A DNA stretch of 64,000 nt from Streptomyces sp. LaPpAH-108 (GTDB lineage: Bacteria; Actinomycetota; Actinomycetes; Streptomycetales; Streptomycetaceae). The notes beneath the pieces were generated by a model. The model was not told the origin of the DNA, did not search any database, and worked only from the letters and a program-made list of their open reading frames with translations. The stretch is from assembly GCF_000373625.1 (NCBI RefSeq), contig NZ_KB891995.1:542882-606881 (forward strand), given 5' to 3'. A program made the position numbers and the translations under genes. The stretch's first letter is position 1. Each line of letters starts with the position of its first letter. Shown in pieces: positions 60,173 to 64,000 of the stretch.

Positions 60173-60979
60173 TCAGCCGTCCTGGCGGTTGATGAAAGTG
60201 AGCCGGAGGCCGGGGTAGCCGACGGGATGCAGGACGTGGGTGACCACGTCGATGGAGTGCGGGGCGAAGCGGGGGAGGGTCAGGCGGAACGTGTGTCCGT
60301 CCCGGTTGGCGATGATCACTGGACCGGCGTCCCAGATCCGTCGGCACTCGAGGTCGGCGAGCGCGGTCCGCAGGATGTCCCGCAGTTCGGGATGGCCCGG
60401 GTACTGCGCCATGCCGTAGCGCAGCATCGCGAGGTAGGCCCGCGCGTGCCGCGGCCAGTCGGCAAGTTGCTCCCGGGCTTCGGGGTCGGTCAGCCCCCAG
60501 CGGATCAGGTTCGCGCCGGGAACCCGCACCCAGGGGAACCACTCCGCCATCGCCGTGTTGTGTCCGAGCACGTTCCACGCGTTGTCGGTGAGATAGACGG
60601 GCTGCGTGGGCTGAAGATCCAGCAGTCGGTGCAGCGGCGCCAGATCGACACCGTCCATGGCGGAAACGGCGGGGAAGGGTTCGCCGCCCGCTGCGTAGAG
60701 GAAAAGGGTCGCCCGTTCGTCCGCGCACAGCTGCAGCGCGTTCGCCAGCGCGTTCAGGGTCCTGGCGTCCAGCCGGGGTATGGCCCCTCGTTCGAGGTTG
60801 CGGTACCAGCGTTCGCTCATCCCGACCTCGGCGGCCACCTCCACCTGCGGGAGCGGCTTGCCGAGGTTCATCTTGTGCCCGGCTCGCGCGCGCCAGGCAC
60901 GCAGGAGGACGGCGAGGCTCAACGCTTCTTCCGGCAGCTCCACGAGGCCGGTCCGGTCTGCGGAGTTGTCGTGCTGCAC
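60173..60979 (-). CDS. XRE family regulator with MmyB-like domain
   Basis: The 268-residue protein has an N-terminal helix-turn-helix (residues 20-80) with PQVEVAAEVGMSERWYRNLERG. An MmyB-type ligand domain follows with PVYLTDNAWNVLGHNTAMAEWFPW near 129 and FRLTLPRFAPHSIDVVTHVLHP near the end. In Streptomyces this group controls neighbouring oxidoreductases, exporters or antibiotic genes and can bind fatty acids. The GTG start has AGAGG upstream. It is on the same strand as the MFS gene, with the three palindromes in between, so both autoregulation and control of the exporter are plausible. Confidence 0.85.
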   Translation of the reverse strand: MQHDNSADRTGLVELPEEALSLAVLLRAWRARAGHKMNLGKPLPQVEVAAEVGMSERWYRNLERGAIPRLDARTLNALANALQLCADERATLFLYAAGGEPFPAVSAMDGVDLAPLHRLLDLQPTQPVYLTDNAWNVLGHNTAMAEWFPWVRVPGANLIRWGLTDPEAREQLADWPRHARAYLAMLRYGMAQYPGHPELRDILRTALADLECRRIWDAGPVIIANRDGHTFRLTLPRFAPHSIDVVTHVLHPVGYPGLRLTFINRQDG

Positions 60980-61062
60980 GAAAGTGGGCCTCTGCTCTGA
61001 ACTGCTTCCCCTGGCCTCAAAGAGTAACCCGGCCCGCCCGGCAGGCGCCGGGGCGCGGCACA

Positions 61063-61097
61063 GAACCCCAGGTCACATGGCAATCGGCCCGGGGTTC
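61063..61097 (-). terminator. weak terminator after the polymerase gene
   Basis: GAACCCC pairs with GGGGTTC over a 21-base loop, 20 bases beyond the stop of the polymerase gene at 61119. Confidence 0.5.
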
Positions 61098-61118
61098 CCG
61101 CCCTTTCCGGCGCGGCGC

Positions 61119-62777
61119 CTACTTCGCGTCCGCGTAGCACTCCACCACCGCCGTCGTGAACGGGAGGCGGACCGGGGTGTCGCCGAAGGTCAGGCGGGCG
61201 GCCAGGGCCGAGGCGTTCTGGATGGCCTCGATGATCTGGTCCGTTTCCTTCGCGGGGCAGTGGACGATCACCTCGTCGTGCTGGAAGAAGACCAGTTCGG
61301 CGGCGAGGGGGGCGCAGGTGCGGCGGAGGGCGGCCAGGAGGAGGAGGGTCCAGTCGGCGGCGCTGCCCTGGACGACGAAGTTGCGGGTGAAGCGGCCCCG
61401 GGCGCGGGCACCGCCGCCGTCGGGGGCGGGGGAGTCGTCCAGGGGGATGCCCGCCTCCTCCGCCGCGTCCGGGGTCGCGGTGGCGGGTGGGCAGGTGCGG
61501 CCGAGCCAGGTGCGGACCAGGCGGCCCTCCTCGCCCGCGCGGGCGGCCTCGTCCACGTAGGCGACGGCCGCGGGGAAGCGGCGGCGCAGGGCGGCGAGGT
61601 TCTTGAGGCCGTCGCCCGAGGTCTGGCCGTACATCGCGCCGAGCACCGCGAGCTTGGCCTGTTCGCGGTCGCCGGAGAAGGCGTGGTCGGAGACGGACTG
61701 GTAGAGGTCGCTCTCCCGCGAGGCCACCTCCATGAGCGCCGGGTCGCGGGAGATCGCCGCCAGGACGCGGGGTTCCATCTGGTCCGCGTCGGCCACCACC
61801 AGCCGCCAGCCCGGGTCGGCCACCACCGCGCGCCGGATCACCTTGGGGATCTGCAGCGCGCCCCCGCCGTTCGTCACCCAGCGGCCGGTGACCGTGCCCC
61901 CGGCCTGGAACTCGGGGCGGAACCGGCCGTCGCGCACCCAGTCGCGCAGCCAGGACCAGCCGTGCGCCACCCAGATGCGGTACAGCCGCTTGTACTCCAG
62001 GAGGGGTGCCACCGCCGGGTGGTCCACGGAGCGCAGCTCCCAGCGGCGGGTGGAGGTCACCTTGATGCCCGCCTTCGCGAACGCCCTGATCACCTCGGCG
62101 GGCAGGTCCGGCCGCACCCGGTGGCCGAAGGCCGCCGACACCTCGTCCGCCAGCTCCGCGAGCCGGCGCGGCTCGCCCCCGCCCGTGTACCGCTCGCCGA
62201 GCAGGTCGCGCAGCACCTCGCGGTGTGTCTCGGCGCTCCAGGGCATGCCCGTGCGGTTCATCTCGGCGGCCACCAGCATCCCGGCCGACTCGGCCGTGGT
62301 CAGCAGATGCATCCGGTCCGGGTGCGCGGTGCGGTCGTGTCTTCGGTGCTGGTCGGCGTAGACCTCCAGGAGGTCCTGGAGCGGCATGCGCGTGGTCGCC
62401 GGTTCGAACAGGGACGACTGCGCGCCCCGGTCCGCCGGGCGCTGCGGCGGGTCGGGCGGCACGGGGCCGCCCCGGAGGCGGGCCAGGGCCGCGGCGGCCG
62501 AGCGCGGCTCGCCGTGTCGGCCCTCGTGGCCCAGCAGAAGTGTCTCGGCGTCCTCGATGTCGTAGCACCGCTCGACTCGCACCCCCGTGGCGAGCAGTCG
62601 CGGGTAGACCTCGGCGGTCGACCGCCACACCCAGCGCGTCACCTCCGGGCGGCTCCGTACCGCCTCGGCGAGATCGCTCTCGCGACGCACCGGACCGGCG
62701 GGCAGCCCGTCCGGACCGAGGGGGGCGACGTCCACGCCACCGTCCTCGGCCGGAGCGAGTGCCCACCGGTCGGCCAT
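61119..62777 (-). CDS. PolA-like bifunctional 3'-5' exonuclease/DNA polymerase
   Basis: The 552-residue protein has the A-family polymerase motifs: motif A LVVADADQMEPRVLA near 312, motif B REQAKLAVLGAMYGQ near 353 and motif C FFQHDEVIVHCP near 500, so the polymerase half looks active. The N-terminal 170 residues are shorter and weaker than a PolI exonuclease domain; catalytic aspartates are not evident. No 5' nuclease domain exists. Such short PolA-like proteins occur in actinobacteria beside the true PolI and may act in repair. The ATG at 62777 gives the usual MADRWAL start; the frame is open to 62864. Confidence 0.87.
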   Translation of the reverse strand: MADRWALAPAEDGGVDVAPLGPDGLPAGPVRRESDLAEAVRSRPEVTRWVWRSTAEVYPRLLATGVRVERCYDIEDAETLLLGHEGRHGEPRSAAAALARLRGGPVPPDPPQRPADRGAQSSLFEPATTRMPLQDLLEVYADQHRRHDRTAHPDRMHLLTTAESAGMLVAAEMNRTGMPWSAETHREVLRDLLGERYTGGGEPRRLAELADEVSAAFGHRVRPDLPAEVIRAFAKAGIKVTSTRRWELRSVDHPAVAPLLEYKRLYRIWVAHGWSWLRDWVRDGRFRPEFQAGGTVTGRWVTNGGGALQIPKVIRRAVVADPGWRLVVADADQMEPRVLAAISRDPALMEVASRESDLYQSVSDHAFSGDREQAKLAVLGAMYGQTSGDGLKNLAALRRRFPAAVAYVDEAARAGEEGRLVRTWLGRTCPPATATPDAAEEAGIPLDDSPAPDGGGARARGRFTRNFVVQGSAADWTLLLLAALRRTCAPLAAELVFFQHDEVIVHCPAKETDQIIEAIQNASALAARLTFGDTPVRLPFTTAVVECYADAK

Positions 62778-62900
62778 GTACGGGAGTGTGCCAGGGGGGT
62801 CTGACAATGGCTCTGACCTGCGGGGCAGCTGGGGGAGCGGCCCCTGCGGAGGCGTCCGCCTCACGCGGTCGGCCCCGCGCCGCGCCCCCGCCCGGCGCGG

Positions 62901-63689
62901 TCAGCCCTTCGCGTCCCCCTCCGCGTCGTCCGGATGCACCGCCGCCTCCGCAGCCGCCGACACCTCCTTCTTCTGCGCCAGGATCGCCGCCAGCACCCGG
63001 GTGACGTACTGCTCGCTCGCGTCCTTGGTGATGCCGAGCCCGCTGAGGACGCCCTCGCCGTTCTCGTGCTCCAGCAGGGCTAGGAGGATGTGCTCGGTGC
63101 CGATGTAGTTGTGGCCGAGCCGCAGCGCCTCGCGGAAGGTCAGCTCCAGGACCTTCTTGGCGTCGGGGCCGTAGGGGATGAGGTCGGGGACGTCCTCCGC
63201 CTCCGGCGGGAGCGCGGCGGTCGCGGCCTGTCGTACGGCGTCCAGGAGCACGCCCTGGTCGATGATCGCCTTCGCGGCCAGACCGTCCGGCTCGGCCAGC
63301 AGCCCGAGGACCAGGTGCTCGGGGCGGCCCTCCGGGTTGCGGGCGGCCACGGACTCGTTGTGCGCGGCCATGACGACGGCTCGCGCGCGGTCGGTGTAGC
63401 GGCTGAAGCCCTGGCTCGGGTCGAGATCCGCCGACTCCTTCGCGACGAACCGCTTCTGGGCCGCCTGCCGGGTCACGCCCATGCTCTTGCCGATGTCGGT
63501 CCAGGACGCGCCCGAGCGGCGGGCCTGGTCCACGAAGTGGCCGATCAGATGGTCGGCCACGTCACCGAGGTGATCGGCGGCGATCACCGCGTCCTGGAGC
63601 TGGTCGAGGGGTTCGGGGTGCACCTTCTTGATGGCCGCGATGAGGTCGTCGAGGCGCACGGATGACGTGATGTTGGGGTTGGTCGCCAT
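62901..63689 (-). CDS. HTH plus Clp N-terminal domain protein
   Basis: The 262-residue protein has an N-terminal helical region with ASWTDIGKSMGVTRQAAQKRF near 60-81, a helix-turn-helix-like segment. Two Clp_N (ClpA/C N-domain) repeats follow (FSRYTDRARAVVMAAHNESVAARNPEGRPEHLVLGLL near 94, and FREALRLGHNYIGTEHILLALLEHENG near 183). No AAA ATPase domain follows, so it is not a chaperone. Clp N-domains bind adaptor proteins or damaged substrates, so it may couple proteolysis state to transcription. Its promoter is overlaid by two palindromes and the ATG appears to be the transcription start. Such proteins are common in Streptomyces but poorly studied. Confidence 0.85.
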   Translation of the reverse strand: MATNPNITSSVRLDDLIAAIKKVHPEPLDQLQDAVIAADHLGDVADHLIGHFVDQARRSGASWTDIGKSMGVTRQAAQKRFVAKESADLDPSQGFSRYTDRARAVVMAAHNESVAARNPEGRPEHLVLGLLAEPDGLAAKAIIDQGVLLDAVRQAATAALPPEAEDVPDLIPYGPDAKKVLELTFREALRLGHNYIGTEHILLALLEHENGEGVLSGLGITKDASEQYVTRVLAAILAQKKEVSAAAEAAVHPDDAEGDAKG

Positions 63690-63690
63690 G

Positions 63691-63709
63691 TGTCAACCGT
63701 AAGTTGACA
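63691..63709. promoter_or_regulatory. operator 1 of the Clp-N/HTH gene
   Basis: TGTCAAC-CGTAA-GTTGACA is a perfect 7-5-7 palindrome. Its inner bases include the -10-like TACGGT (minus strand, 63696-63701), and it ends two bases before the start codon. Confidence 0.75.
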
Positions 63710-63724
63710 CCTCCTCACAGTCAA
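63696..63724 (-). promoter_or_regulatory. promoter of the Clp-N/HTH gene, probably leaderless
   Basis: On the minus strand TTGACT (63719-63724) and TACGGT (63696-63701) are 17 bases apart. The A of the ATG at 63689 falls seven bases after the -10 box, where transcription would start. A GGAGG at 63712-63716 is too far (about 22 bases) to be the ribosome site, which supports a leaderless message. Confidence 0.65.
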
Positions 63725-63736
63725 CCGAAGGTTGAC
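63720..63736. promoter_or_regulatory. operator 2 of the Clp-N/HTH gene
   Basis: GTCAACC-GAA-GGTTGAC is a perfect 7-3-7 palindrome covering the -35 box. It shares the GTCAACC/GGTTGAC half site with operator 1, with a centre-to-centre distance of 28 bases. Confidence 0.75.
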
Positions 63737-63849
63737 ACGTGTTCGGGGGTGCGGCGGATTTTCGGACAAGGAGTCTCCTGGAATCGCCTGTCCACAGCCT
63801 GTGGACAACTTTTGGCGGGCTGTCGGTCCGGCGTGGCACGATCGACGGC

Positions 63850-64000
63850 GTGACCAGCACTGCCAGCACCGTCGAGCGCGCTTTCCGGGCCGCCCTCTAC
63901 GACGACACCGACTCCGGCCTCGACACCGGCGCCTCCCTGCTCGCCGCCGACCCCGCCGCCGACGCGGAACTCGACCGGCGCGGCCGGGAGTTCGTCGCCA
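63850..64000 (+). CDS. DUF2786 domain protein, N-terminal part
   Basis: The frame starts at a GTG (63850) and is cut by the window edge after 50 residues. It reads TVERAFRAALYDDTDSGLDTGASLLAADPAADAELDRRGREFVA, the usual beginning of Streptomyces DUF2786-containing proteins. Function is unknown. Its promoter is in the 110 bases divergent from the Clp-N/HTH gene, next to the palindromes, so both genes may share control. Confidence 0.65.
   Translation, partial: MTSTASTVERAFRAALYDDTDSGLDTGASLLAADPAADAELDRRGREFVA

Overview
The window is chromosomal DNA of a high-GC actinomycete, almost certainly a Streptomyces. The evidence is about 70% G+C throughout, many GTG starts and a TTG start, and near full-length matches to recognisable Streptomyces proteins (BldG, WblA, Crp, TopA, K+-insensitive HppA). 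Gene order follows the S. coelicolor core around SCO3540-SCO3582 as I remember it. Much of it also parallels M. tuberculosis Rv3644c-Rv3683 (holB, topA, helicase, Tad-like cluster, ssd, HAD, acs, ephE, marP, NUDIX, nth, crp, MBL, RidA, ArsA pair, whiB, ponA2, phosphoesterase). These synteny statements come from memory, not from a search.

Layout. 1-2.6 kb: end of an LtrA-type membrane protein, an alpha/beta hydrolase, a nucleotidyltransferase and a small membrane protein. 2.69-4.25 kb: a 1.4 kb islet between a tRNA-Pro(CGG) gene and a 21-bp copy of that tRNA's 3' end, a probable remnant of site-specific integration carrying one unrecognised ORF. 4.3-20.5 kb: cell-envelope and stress block: Pr6Pr protein, phosphoesterase, YqeY, class A PBP, WblA, two ArsA/Get3-like ATPases, DUF4177, RidA, NUDIX, MBL hydrolase, Crp with a Crp-like box, endonuclease III, CoA-type NUDIX and a MarP-like protease. 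20.9-32.4 kb: epoxide-hydrolase-like protein, holin-like protein, NhaA, acetyl-CoA synthetase, a SulP-carbonic anhydrase fusion, a secreted deacetylase-like lipoprotein, a CooC/ParA-like ATPase and a degenerate Fic-like protein. 32.7-39.3 kb: HAD phosphatase and a tightly overlapping Ssd/Tad cluster. 39.2-48.7 kb: helicase, bldG and its anti-sigma-like partner, hppA, lipoprotein, methyltransferase. 48.9-58.3 kb: topA, a long MFS-thymidylate kinase-coiled coil fusion, DNA polymerase III delta', and a tripeptidyl-aminopeptidase-like lipoprotein. 58.4-61.0 kb: tRNA-Thr(CGT) followed by an accessory pocket (MFS exporter, aminotransferase-like remnant, three 20-bp palindromes, XRE/MmyB regulator). 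61.1-64.0 kb: a PolA-like polymerase, a Clp-N/HTH protein with a twin-palindrome promoter that looks leaderless, and the start of a DUF2786 gene.

The genes mostly serve housekeeping and developmental control: DNA topology and replication (TopA, Tmk, HolB), energy and pyrophosphate balance (Acs, HppA), envelope growth and integrity (PBP, MarP), cAMP and redox signalling (Crp, WblA), and the BldG switch that governs differentiation. The parts most likely to be new are the regulatory structures in the 60.0 kb pocket, the operator-promoter at 63.7 kb, the tRNA-Pro islet, and the fusion proteins.
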